From: Marinobacter psychrophilus
GTDB lineage: Bacteria > Pseudomonadota > Gammaproteobacteria > Pseudomonadales > Oleiphilaceae
Assembly: GCF_001043175.1 (NCBI RefSeq)
Contig: NZ_CP011494.1
Span: 124,001-188,000 of the forward strand
DNA: 64,000 nucleotides
Reading direction: 5' to 3'
Part shown: positions 34,697 to 42,908 of the stretch, one piece after another
Layout of the letters: every line of letters starts with the position of its first letter
How positions within the stretch are numbered: the stretch's first letter is position 1
The notes under the pieces: generated by a model
The model's input: only the letters and a program-made list of their open reading frames with translations
Told to the model about the DNA's origin: nothing
The model's database searches: none
Made by a program: the position numbers and the translations under genes

Positions 34697-35347
34697 TCAG
34701 GGTTGCAACCGATCGATAGTCCACAGTTTACCATCGCCTGGTTCAGTTTGGTTATATTCGAACCGATCGTGAAGGCGGCTGGGGCGACCCTGCCAGAACT
34801 CGATGCTGTGGGGCACCACCCGAAAACCACCCCAAAAACTAGGCAGTGGCACTTCACCATCATTAAACTTACGCTTTATTTCCGCAACTTTCTGTTCCAG
34901 CAGTCCGCGGGAGGTAATGACCTTGCTTTGCTCTGACACCCAAGCGCCAATCTGGCTGCCGCGAGGGCGCGAGGCAAAGTAACGCAAGGATTCGGTTTTG
35001 CTGACTTTTTCAACTTTGCCCTGAATGCGCACTTGGCGATTCAGGCCCAACCAAGGAAACAATAGGGCCGCTTTTGGATTCTGCTCCATTTCATGAGCCT
35101 TACGGCTGCCATAATTGGTATAGAATACAAAACCGCTGTCGTCGAAGTATTTAAGCAAAACGGTGCGCAAATCGGGCAAGCCATCGTTGCCGGCGGTGGC
35201 TAGCGACATGGCATTAGGTTCCAGAATGTCAGCTTTCCGAGCATCTTCAAACCAGACTTGGAACTGTTGCATGGGGTTGTCATCCAGTTGGTCCCGATCC
35301 AGACCGTCGCTCTCGAAATCCCGGCGCATATCTCCGATGTCCATCAA
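34697..35347 (-). CDS. pdxH: Pyridoxamine 5'-phosphate oxidase
   Basis: This FMN-dependent enzyme makes pyridoxal 5'-phosphate (216 aa, normal length). Motifs are MSLATAGNDGLPDLRTVLLKYFDDSGFVFYTNYGSRKAHEM (FMN/PLP pocket), RQVRIQGKVEKV, SRPRGSQIGAWVSEQS and the C-terminal FWQGRPSRLHDRFEY with the catalytic arginine-histidine cluster. It is read divergently from the DUF748 gene over a 151-base gap and leads a two-gene unit with the PPTase. Confidence 0.95.
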   Translation of the reverse strand: MMDIGDMRRDFESDGLDRDQLDDNPMQQFQVWFEDARKADILEPNAMSLATAGNDGLPDLRTVLLKYFDDSGFVFYTNYGSRKAHEMEQNPKAALLFPWLGLNRQVRIQGKVEKVSKTESLRYFASRPRGSQIGAWVSEQSKVITSRGLLEQKVAEIKRKFNDGEVPLPSFWGGFRVVPHSIEFWQGRPSRLHDRFEYNQTEPGDGKLWTIDRLQP

Positions 35348-35498
35348 CCTTCCTCATTTGGGATGTGTGCGTGTACCTTGCCCGTATTATATCGCAGGAC
35401 ATATACGAAACGGGACTTTATCGGGTTCATGAGAGCTGACAAAGGACCTGTTTGGCGTCTATCCTTCCAATACATCGACTATTTTCAAGGAGACCTCT

Positions 35499-38228
35499 GT
35501 GGCCGAGCGTCCTGTTCGCCAGATTCGTCAACGTAACGTGTGGCCAAGGTTGGCTGTGGTTGTGTTGATCGTTTTGTTGCTGTGTTACGCGCTGGGCGGT
35601 TTTCTGCTGTTGCCTTGGTGGGTGCAGAAAAACCTGCCGCACTACGCTCAGCAACAGCTGGGATGGCAGGCAACGGTAGGCGAGGTGCATGCCAACCCCT
35701 TCACGTTCAGTGCAGAACTGCGGAATCTTCAGGCTAATGATGCAAGTGGCGAGCCAGTGCTGGCCTTTCAGCGGCTTTATGTGAATCTGAGCGCGTTTGA
35801 CTTGTTTAACGGTACCACCGGTTTTCAGGCTGTCGAGCTGGAACAACCCATGTTGCGGCTGGATGTGTTGGCAAGCGGGCAGTTGAACCTGATGCGTGAT
35901 TGGCAACAAGCTCCAGCCCGAGCCGGGCAGTCGTCAGACACTACTGATATTCAGAGCGATACCGTGCCGGGCAGTCTTCGCATTTATTTGCAGCAGGGTG
36001 ACTTGAGCGCGGGCACGCTGGTATTGCGTGACTTTAATAAAAACAGCAGCGTTGAGTTTCGCATAACACCGCTTACCTTCAGTTTGCAGAATTTGGCGAC
36101 CTGGGCACGACCCGGCGATATTGGCCAATATCGGTTGGAGGCCGTGCTGGACCAACAAGCGTTGAGCTGGCAAGGCAGTTTTGAGGTAGACCCGATGTAC
36201 TCCCGCGGTAGCCTGAGCGTTGATAATCTGGGGCCGGGCGTGTTGTCTTACCTGCTAGCGCCCTATATGCCCTTCCAGTTGCGGTCCGGTCGGGTTAGCC
36301 TTAATACCGATTACCAATGGCAGGCAGCGCAACCCATGGAGTTGTTGACCCAGCACGGCAAGCTGACGTTTGATGATGCAACTCTGGCTTTGGCGGCCGA
36401 GCCTAGTGAAGTAGCCTTCCGTAGCGGTGCCCTTACTGTCGACCAGATTCGTTTTGACCTTGCCGCCAGGCGAATAGAGGTAGGCAAGATCGAGTTCGAC
36501 GGGCCCGAGCTGAACCTGAACCGCAGCGCCAACGGCGACATCGACTGGTTGGTTGCTGACGTCCGGCCCGCGGGCGAAGGCTTTGCTAGTCGTTATGGTC
36601 AGTACGACAGCAGCCCTGAATTTCGCTGGTCGGTGGCTGGAATGAACATTCGCGATGGTCAGTTAAGTTGGCGCGACCAAGTGCCCGCTAATATTGCAGA
36701 GTTGCAATTGAACGACTTGAACCTGAGCCTGGGAGCATTTACAGACCACTTTGACGAGCCGGTAAATTATCGTGCAAACGCCGTTCTGGCCAGCGGCGGT
36801 AGTCTGGACGTGAATGGCCAGTTCACCACGCGGCCATTTAATCTGGAAATGGCCGTTGTGGGCAATGAGTTGGCGCTGCCTGCGTTCGCGCCTTATGTGC
36901 AACAGCGCATGGCAATAGAGTTACCGGCGGGGCTGCTGTCAGTCGATGGCAGCCTGAATCTGGACCAGCAACGTTTGCCTCTGACCGGCACTTTCAACGG
37001 CAGTGCTTCGGTGACCGGTCTGGACACCCGCTTGCCTGGCAATGGCCAACCACTGCTGGCCTGGCAGACGCTGCAGCTGGCGCCCATTGAGTACAACGTA
37101 AACCCGGCCCGCCTGGAAATCGGCCGCGTAACGCTGATCGACCTTGCCGCGAACATCACTCGCAACGACGATGGCAGTCACGACATCACCCATCTGTTAA
37201 CGCTGGCTCCTGCAGGCACGCCGACGGCTGCGGCTGCGAACGAAAACCAGGGCTTCATATTCCGAATTGGCGAGTTGCAATTAGACAACGCCGATGTGGA
37301 CTTCACCGACCGCACTCTGACGCCCGAACTGACGACCCGTTTCGGGCAGCTTCAAGGCAACTTCAGTGGTTTGAGTAATATCCCGCCACAGCAGGGCAGA
37401 GTGAGCTTAAAAGGGAAGGTCAATCAGGTGGGCAACCTTGATATGAACGGCCTCATCGCCACATTGGGTACCGACCAGCAAAGTGACTTGGTGTTAAATC
37501 TGGAAAACCTTGAGTTGCCACGTCTGTCACCCTATTTCGGCCGTTATCTGGGGTATGGCATAGCCGGCGGTAAACTGGACCTCAAGTTGGACTATCAGCT
37601 ACAAGGCACCCGTATTAATGCCTCAAATCAGATTATTTTGAACCGTTTGGAATTGGGCCAACCCATGCCCAGCGAGCAGGCGATTGGCGGACCCATTAAG
37701 CTGGGGCTGGCGTTGCTGCGCGACGACAATAATGTGATTGAATTAAACGTGCCGGTAAACGGCGATTTGGCTGACCCCAAATTTCAGATGGGCAAGGTAA
37801 TGATGCGTTCCTTTGTAGACGCGCTGACAAAAGCGGCCACCTCGCCGTTCGCACAGATGGGCACACTGACAGACATCGCTGGCCTGGGTGGTGAACAGCT
37901 GCACCAGGTCAGCTTTGCACCGGGTGGTATGGAACTGACAGCCACCAGCACCCGAAAGCTGGCAGCATTGGCTCAGGTTTTGAACCAGAAAACGGAGCTT
38001 ATTCTGAGTATTCGCGGCGCAGCAGCGCCTGAGGCCGACACCGGCGTCGGCGCCGGTGCACCGTCACCTGGCGCCCTTGCTGACAACCGCGCCGTGGCTT
38101 TGCGCCAGTTACTGGTGAATACTCACGGTGTAAACTCGCAGCAGATCGTCGTGAGCGCACCCGAAACCGACGCCAGCGTGGATGCCAATGGCAATATTGC
38201 CGTAAATTTCACTCTGGACGCCCGCTAA
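35499..38228 (+). CDS. DUF748 (AsmA-like) envelope protein
   Basis: This large 909-aa envelope protein starts at GTG 35499, preceded by AAGGAG at about 35487. One N-terminal membrane helix (VWPRLAVVVLIVLLLCYALGGFLLLPWWV) anchors a long periplasmic part. Repeated beta-rich DUF748 blocks follow: VDFTDRTLTPELTTRFGQLQGNFSGLS, GRYLGYGIAGGKLDLKLDY, PIKLGLALLRDDNNVIELNVPVNGDL and GKVMMRSFVDALTKAATSPF. The family is related to AsmA/TamB proteins that carry phospholipid between membranes. The last ~150 residues, after LGGEQLHQVSF, look OmpA-like. It is followed six bases later by yfbR. Confidence 0.85.
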   Translation: MAERPVRQIRQRNVWPRLAVVVLIVLLLCYALGGFLLLPWWVQKNLPHYAQQQLGWQATVGEVHANPFTFSAELRNLQANDASGEPVLAFQRLYVNLSAFDLFNGTTGFQAVELEQPMLRLDVLASGQLNLMRDWQQAPARAGQSSDTTDIQSDTVPGSLRIYLQQGDLSAGTLVLRDFNKNSSVEFRITPLTFSLQNLATWARPGDIGQYRLEAVLDQQALSWQGSFEVDPMYSRGSLSVDNLGPGVLSYLLAPYMPFQLRSGRVSLNTDYQWQAAQPMELLTQHGKLTFDDATLALAAEPSEVAFRSGALTVDQIRFDLAARRIEVGKIEFDGPELNLNRSANGDIDWLVADVRPAGEGFASRYGQYDSSPEFRWSVAGMNIRDGQLSWRDQVPANIAELQLNDLNLSLGAFTDHFDEPVNYRANAVLASGGSLDVNGQFTTRPFNLEMAVVGNELALPAFAPYVQQRMAIELPAGLLSVDGSLNLDQQRLPLTGTFNGSASVTGLDTRLPGNGQPLLAWQTLQLAPIEYNVNPARLEIGRVTLIDLAANITRNDDGSHDITHLLTLAPAGTPTAAAANENQGFIFRIGELQLDNADVDFTDRTLTPELTTRFGQLQGNFSGLSNIPPQQGRVSLKGKVNQVGNLDMNGLIATLGTDQQSDLVLNLENLELPRLSPYFGRYLGYGIAGGKLDLKLDYQLQGTRINASNQIILNRLELGQPMPSEQAIGGPIKLGLALLRDDNNVIELNVPVNGDLADPKFQMGKVMMRSFVDALTKAATSPFAQMGTLTDIAGLGGEQLHQVSFAPGGMELTATSTRKLAALAQVLNQKTELILSIRGAAAPEADTGVGAGAPSPGALADNRAVALRQLLVNTHGVNSQQIVVSAPETDASVDANGNIAVNFTLDAR

Positions 38229-38233
38229 CCAAT

Positions 38234-38827
38234 ATGAGCCGCCCTGTGAGCCACTTTTTTGCCTATATTTCCCGCCTGCGCTGGATAAAGCGTTGGGGCC
38301 TGATGCGTAACGCTATCGATGAAAACGTCGCTACCCATTCCTGGGAAGTCGCGACTCTGGCCCACGCCCTGGCGTTGATCCGTAATGAACAGTTTGGTGG
38401 TTCGGTGAACGCCGACCGTATTGCGGCGGCGGCGCTTTACCACGATGCCACCGAGGTGATTACCGGGGATTTGCCAACACCGGTAAAATATCACTCAAAG
38501 GTGATGCGCCAGGCGTTCGGAGACATTGAGCACAAAGCCGAGGCCGAACTGCTGGCGTTATTACCGCCACATTTACAAAAGGTGTTTGCGCCCTATGTGC
38601 AGGAATCTGCTTTGGGTGAGGAAGAGAAAAAGTTGATCAAAGCCGCAGACCGGTTATCGGCGTGGCTAAAATGCCGCGCGGAAGTGGCGGCAGGAAATCG
38701 CGAGTTCGAGCCAGCCGCGGCTCAGATACACCGGCGACTGACGGAAGAAACCTTGCCGGAAGTGACGTACTTTTTAGAGGTATTTGCCCCCAGTTACGAT
38801 CAGCCGTTAGACAACCTGCTGGGCTAG
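38234..38827 (+). CDS. yfbR: 5'-deoxynucleotidase, YfbR family
   Basis: This HD-domain phosphatase hydrolyses deoxyribonucleoside 5'-monophosphates (197 aa). The metal ligands are H35 (ATHSWEV), H70-D71 (LYHDATEV) and D139 (KAADRLSAW). FFAYISRLRWIKRWGLMRN at the start and GDLPTPVKYHS are family-specific. The gene lies 5 bases after the DUF748 gene, so they probably share a transcript. It converges on the SPFH/NfeD pair. Confidence 0.92.
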   Translation: MSRPVSHFFAYISRLRWIKRWGLMRNAIDENVATHSWEVATLAHALALIRNEQFGGSVNADRIAAAALYHDATEVITGDLPTPVKYHSKVMRQAFGDIEHKAEAELLALLPPHLQKVFAPYVQESALGEEEKKLIKAADRLSAWLKCRAEVAAGNREFEPAAAQIHRRLTEETLPEVTYFLEVFAPSYDQPLDNLLG

Positions 38828-38854
38828 AGCCCAACAGGTCAGGTGCAACAAACC

Positions 38855-39889
38855 TCAGGCCTGGCCGGAAGCTCCCAGCATGCCGGCGCGCAGACCGTCT
38901 TTTTTCAGTGAGCTGCGCACCGCATCCTCCGGGCTGCCCGCCAGGTCGCGGAACATACCCATAGAGCCCAGCAGCGCAGACGACTCGTAAGGCACGAAAA
39001 CCCGCTCGCCGTCTTTGGCCATATTGGGCAATACCTTGATGTAGCTTTGCCCCAGCAAATAGCCGATAACGGTTTGCTTGTTGTCTTCGCTGTCGCCGAT
39101 GGCGCTCAACACCAGGCGAATCGACTCCTGCTCGCCCTGGGCCCGCAAAATGGCGGATTCTTTGTCGCCCTGGGCGTTCAGGATGGCTGCTTCACGTTGG
39201 CCTTGAGCCTTGGCGATGGCGGCGGTTTTTTCACCCTCGGCTTCGGTCACCGTGGCACGACGTTTACGCTCGGCCGCCATCTGCAGGCGCATGGCCTCTT
39301 CTACTTCTTCGGGCATGCTGATGTCCTGCACTTCTACCCGAGTCAGTTTTACTCCCCATTTGGACGCAGGCTCTTCCATTTCGGCCTGAATGGCGTTGTT
39401 GACTTCGGCGCGGGACTCAAACAGCTTATCCAGCTCCATTTTGCCCACCACAGAACGCAGGGTGGTTTTGGCCAATACTTCAACCGCCTGGCTCATGTTG
39501 GCTACTTCATACACGGCGCGGCGTGGATCGATAATCTGATAGTACAGGGCGCCGTTGATCGACACGGTGACGTTGTCAGTGGTGACCACCGGCTGGCCGG
39601 GAAAATCCATCACGGTTTCGCGCCGGTCGATGCGTGCTTCATCACTCATCACGGCCTGGTAATCCTGGCCGCTGCGCAAATAGCGAATCATGGTGATGGC
39701 GCGCGGCCGTTCAATGAACGGAATAATAATGTTCACGCCGCTTTCCAGAATTCGGTTAAAAGAGCCCAAACGCTCGATCACCATCACTTCAGACTGGCGC
39801 ACAATCACCAAGCCTTTGGTAATGATAAAAATGCCAATGGCGACAACAATCAGACTGATGACCAGCCCGGGGGTTAGAAACTGTTCCAT
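38855..39889 (-). CDS. SPFH/stomatin-family membrane protein (QmcA-like)
   Basis: This 344-aa protein has one N-terminal membrane helix (LVISLIVVAIGIFIITKGLVIV) and an SPFH/band-7 domain (about 30-200) containing VIERLGSFNRILESGVNIIIPFIERP and TLRSVVGKMELDKLFESRAEVN. A long helical region rich in alternating Ala, Glu, Gln and Lys (AKAQGQREAAILNAQGDKESAI) follows. It resembles E. coli QmcA and oligomerises in the inner membrane. It is paired with an NfeD-like gene 2 bases upstream, the standard arrangement. It may scaffold membrane microdomains or control proteolysis. Confidence 0.9.
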   Translation of the reverse strand: MEQFLTPGLVISLIVVAIGIFIITKGLVIVRQSEVMVIERLGSFNRILESGVNIIIPFIERPRAITMIRYLRSGQDYQAVMSDEARIDRRETVMDFPGQPVVTTDNVTVSINGALYYQIIDPRRAVYEVANMSQAVEVLAKTTLRSVVGKMELDKLFESRAEVNNAIQAEMEEPASKWGVKLTRVEVQDISMPEEVEEAMRLQMAAERKRRATVTEAEGEKTAAIAKAQGQREAAILNAQGDKESAILRAQGEQESIRLVLSAIGDSEDNKQTVIGYLLGQSYIKVLPNMAKDGERVFVPYESSALLGSMGMFRDLAGSPEDAVRSSLKKDGLRAGMLGASGQA

Positions 39890-39891
39890 GG

Positions 39892-40350
39892 TTACAGGTC
39901 CTTGGAGGTTGCAAGTTCAACAATGGCGGTGGTGCCATCGAAGTGGTCAAAAATAAGCGCTGTGCCCTCTGGCAGTTCGGTTTGTCCGCCCGATTGTACC
40001 CGCAGGCGGTAGAAGTCACCGTTGACTTTTATGCCGGTGGCGTCGTCAAAATCACGGCGTAAACTGCTGAATTTTTTTCCCTGATCTACGCCGGTGCCGG
40101 TCGTGCCGTAGGCTACGCCTCTCGGCGAGAAGCGCGGCTTCAGCCAGCGAACGACAATGGGCACCAGGATGCCCGAAAACAGGCCCATTCCTGCCAATTG
40201 CCATTCCAGGGAAAAGCCTAAAAACGCCAGTACCGCCGTAAATGCAGCGGCAATCGCCAGGGCCAACAGCACCATAACGCCGGATGTCAGCTCGGCCAGG
40301 CCCAATAAGAGCGCCAGAATCAGCCAGAGGTGGGTAATACTCCATTCCAT
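39892..40350 (-). CDS. NfeD-like membrane protein
   Basis: This NfeD short-type protein is 152 aa from the Met at 40350 (MEWSITHLWLILALLLGLAE). The open frame extends to 40431, but the extra residues are polar and atypical. Three hydrophobic segments (about 5-75) precede an OB-fold soluble domain (GTTGTGVDQGKKFSSL...). It is the usual partner of the SPFH protein encoded next to it, with the OB domain acting in the cytoplasm. Confidence 0.85.
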   Translation of the reverse strand: MEWSITHLWLILALLLGLAELTSGVMVLLALAIAAAFTAVLAFLGFSLEWQLAGMGLFSGILVPIVVRWLKPRFSPRGVAYGTTGTGVDQGKKFSSLRRDFDDATGIKVNGDFYRLRVQSGGQTELPEGTALIFDHFDGTTAIVELATSKDL

Positions 40351-40517
40351 AGTGAGTTCCGTAGCGTGTGCGTTACGAGCGTAAACTCGAAGATGAGTCT
40401 CAATTGTACTCAAATTGGGAGCTGCTGCCATGGAATGAATTGGGGTTCGCGGGACGCGTGCCGTTCAAACCCTGTATATTTGGCGTATGTCTGATTTGCC
40501 GAGGGTAAAACTGCGTT

Positions 40518-41339
40518 ATGTGCGAACTGCTGGCGATGAGTGCCAACACCCCGACTGATCTGTGTTTCAGCTTCACCGGCCTGACCCGCCGTGGCGGCGA
40601 CACCGGGCCCCACAAAGATGGCTGGGGCGTGGCTTTTTATGAAGGCAAGGGTGTGCGGGCATTTCACGATGTAGACGCCAGTGCCAATTCCCGCATTGCC
40701 GAGGTGGTACAAACCCATCCTATTAAAAGCGAAGTGGCGCTGTGCCATATTCGCCAAGCGAATGTGGGTGAAATTTGCCTGGCCAACACCCACCCGTTCA
40801 TGCGCGAACTCTGGGGCCGTTACTGGGTGTTCGCTCACAATGGCCAGCTGTCGGATTTTTGCGCGAAGCCGGGGTTTTATGAGGCCGTTGGCAGTACCGA
40901 CAGTGAAGCCCTGTTCTGTGATTTACTAAATCATTTGCGCGATCATAGTGACCGCCACAGTACGGAGCAGGATACGGTAGACCAGTTGGTTCAGCTTTCA
41001 GCGGCCTATGCCCGGCAAGGCGTATTCAATCTTTTGCTCAGCAACGGCGATTGGCTGTTCACCTTTTGCTCCACCAAAATGGCCAGCATTACTCGTCGCG
41101 CACCTTTTGGGCCGGCGCGCCTAAAAGACACCGACGTGACCATCGACTTTGAAGCAGAGACCACCCCCAATGACATCGTTAGCGTGGTGGTCACCGAACC
41201 TCTGACCTCTGATGAACAGTGGGATGTGTATCAGCCCGGAGAGTGGCGTTTGTGGCGCAAGGGAGAAGTCATCCAGAGCGGTGTGGTTGCTCTGGCGAAA
41301 ATTGATCCGGCACCAACTCAGGCCTATATAGAGTCATAA
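40518..41339 (+). CDS. Class II glutamine amidotransferase, YafJ type
   Basis: This 273-aa N-terminal-nucleophile glutaminase-like protein has C2 in MCELLAMSAN as the predicted nucleophile after removal of Met1. GPHKDGWGVAFY, CHIRQANVG, NTHPFMRELWGRYWVFAHNGQL and STDSEALF are the glutamine-binding and oxyanion elements. YafJ/YedS-type proteins are widespread with no established acceptor, so the in vivo reaction is unknown. It looks full length. Confidence 0.9.
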   Translation: MCELLAMSANTPTDLCFSFTGLTRRGGDTGPHKDGWGVAFYEGKGVRAFHDVDASANSRIAEVVQTHPIKSEVALCHIRQANVGEICLANTHPFMRELWGRYWVFAHNGQLSDFCAKPGFYEAVGSTDSEALFCDLLNHLRDHSDRHSTEQDTVDQLVQLSAAYARQGVFNLLLSNGDWLFTFCSTKMASITRRAPFGPARLKDTDVTIDFEAETTPNDIVSVVVTEPLTSDEQWDVYQPGEWRLWRKGEVIQSGVVALAKIDPAPTQAYIES

Positions 41340-41383
41340 TTGGGCTAGGCATCAAGCGTTTATGCCAATTTAGACCACTATTG

Positions 41384-41431
41384 AGAGCGCTAGCTAGAGC
41401 GCTGTCTAGAGCACTATCGAGAACACTATGC
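41384..41431 (+). repeat. Degenerate 12-bp tandem repeat at a gene start
   Basis: Four 12-base units run from 41384 to 41431: AGAGCGCTAGCT, AGAGCGCTGTCT, AGAGCACTATCG and AGAACACTATGC. The last one contains the ATG of the TM2-protein gene (41428). No ribosome site of normal form is visible between repeat and start. Copy-number change could alter spacing or translation. Confidence 0.65.
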
Positions 41432-41832
41432 AAGAACCGGATACACACAGTAAGTTTTTTGGCTACCTACTCTGGATTTTTGGCTTTCTGGGCGCGCACC
41501 GTTTTTACTACGGCAAGCCGATTACCGGCACCGTCTGGTTCTTCACATTGGGTCTGTTTTTGGTGGGCTGGATCGTCGACCTTTTCCTGATTCCAAGTAT
41601 GGATGAAGAAGCTGATTACCGCTTTGTCGAAGGCCCCGTCAGTTACAACATAAGCTGGTTACTGCTGACGTTTACCGGTTTGTTGGGTCTGCATCGGATG
41701 TACATGGGAAAATGGATAACCGGAATTCTTTACCTGCTTACCGGTGGCCTGTTTCTGGTGGGTGTTCTGTACGATTTTTGGACACTGAACACTCAGATAT
41801 CAGAGCGCAATCACGGCAGTCTGCTTCACTGA
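41428..41832 (+). CDS. TM2-domain membrane protein
   Basis: This 134-aa inner-membrane protein has two TM2-like hairpins: KFFGYLLWIFGFLGAHRFYYGKPITGTVWF and ISWLLLTFTGLLGLHRMYMGKWITGILYLLTGG. The GxHRxYxGK signature occurs in both (GAHRFYYGK, GLHRMYMGK). The function is unknown. The start sits inside a 12-bp tandem repeat. It converges with the SprT-like gene, 10 bases away. Confidence 0.85.
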   Translation: MQEPDTHSKFFGYLLWIFGFLGAHRFYYGKPITGTVWFFTLGLFLVGWIVDLFLIPSMDEEADYRFVEGPVSYNISWLLLTFTGLLGLHRMYMGKWITGILYLLTGGLFLVGVLYDFWTLNTQISERNHGSLLH

Positions 41833-41842
41833 TTACCGTCCT

Positions 41843-42550
41843 TTAACGGGCGGTCAGCATAACCTTGGGTACCCGGTAGAGCAGCCCGCGGCTGGCACCA
41901 GTACCTTTCACTGTGCAGGTCTTGCTATTCACCCTGCTAATGACGCCCTGTCGCTGGCGCTGCCCCACGCCAAAATTCACACATTCACCTACCTGCCACT
42001 GGTGCTGCGACACCTCGGGTTCGGCGTGGATTGGCGAGAACGGCTGCGCAGGCAGGCTTAGCTCGCGCTCGCCTGCCTGCTTCTGTAAAAATGCCCGGGC
42101 ACTCTGGGCTGCGCCGCTATTATGCAACTGGTCCAGAATGTCGTAAAAATGGCGATTGTGTACTGAGCCAAAGTGGCGCTGACCTGCTACCTGTTGCAAC
42201 AGATGGGCAAACTCGTGGCAACAGGTATGGGCCAGCAGATTAAGCGGGCTTACCTCACCGTCAAAATAACCCCTTTTTCGAATTTCCCGCGCCGACAACC
42301 AGCCAGCAGCGGTTTCCGGCTGGTATTTGGCCAAAATCATGCGTTGTCCGTAGTTGATGACATGCGTATGGCTGCGGGTGTCGTAACGGTGATAGGTAGC
42401 CTGCCCGGACCCCACACGGCATAGCAGTGACTTTGCCTTGCCTTGAGCATTAATCCAGCCCGCAGCGGGTTGCCACAAAATTTGGTCGGTAGCCTGGCAC
42501 ATAAGCCGGCCAAGGTTTATGGCCTGATACTGTGAAATAGACGTCGTCAT
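41843..42550 (-). CDS. SprT-like zinc metallopeptidase
   Basis: This 235-aa SprT-family protein carries a zinc-metallopeptidase HExxH motif, H112-E113-F-A-H116 in LLAHTCCHEFAHLLQQ, with a third ligand probably in FGSVHNRHFYD. The last ~60 residues (WQVGECVNFGVGQRQRQGVISRVNSKTCTVKGT) form a small beta-rich module that could bind nucleic acid. Spartan/SPRTN homologues cut DNA-protein crosslinks, but bacterial SprT proteins are little studied. There is no signal peptide. Confidence 0.82.
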   Translation of the reverse strand: MTTSISQYQAINLGRLMCQATDQILWQPAAGWINAQGKAKSLLCRVGSGQATYHRYDTRSHTHVINYGQRMILAKYQPETAAGWLSAREIRKRGYFDGEVSPLNLLAHTCCHEFAHLLQQVAGQRHFGSVHNRHFYDILDQLHNSGAAQSARAFLQKQAGERELSLPAQPFSPIHAEPEVSQHQWQVGECVNFGVGQRQRQGVISRVNSKTCTVKGTGASRGLLYRVPKVMLTAR

Positions 42551-42908
42551 TACGAGTAGCAGCGCGTTGCAATGAATTTACAGCAAGTTTTACAAGATTA
42601 TGAGGGTAATGGCTAGTTTGCTCGTGCCCTGCAGCGGCTGCATGTTATTCGCTGCAGGGCATTAGCGACGTATAAAGCCGAACTAGGCTTTGATCGGCGT
42701 GCGCCAGTCGTCAGCGCCGGAAGTGCCAGCGTGTAATGAGTGTTGCCGCTAATGAGTGTTGCCGCGCCTCGCGGGCTGCTTTGCGGTTATAAGCATAGTC
42801 CATGTATTTTGTGGGTGTACGGGTCTGCTAAACTGAGTGCCACGTGTCAACGCGCTGTGATCAGGGAGCCATGAGTGCCGATTATTCAAAATTGTTTGCG
42901 ATATCAAC
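42551..42908. other. Intergenic stretch with hairpin and tandem repeat
   Basis: No gene is seen in these 358 bases. A perfect 11-bp inverted repeat, GCCCTGCAGCG (42626-42636) with CGCTGCAGGGC (42650-42660), has a 13-base loop and no T-run. A 16-base direct tandem repeat, TAATGAGTGTTGCCGC, occupies 42734-42749 and 42750-42765. These probably lie in the upstream region of the diguanylate cyclase gene. Confidence 0.6.
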
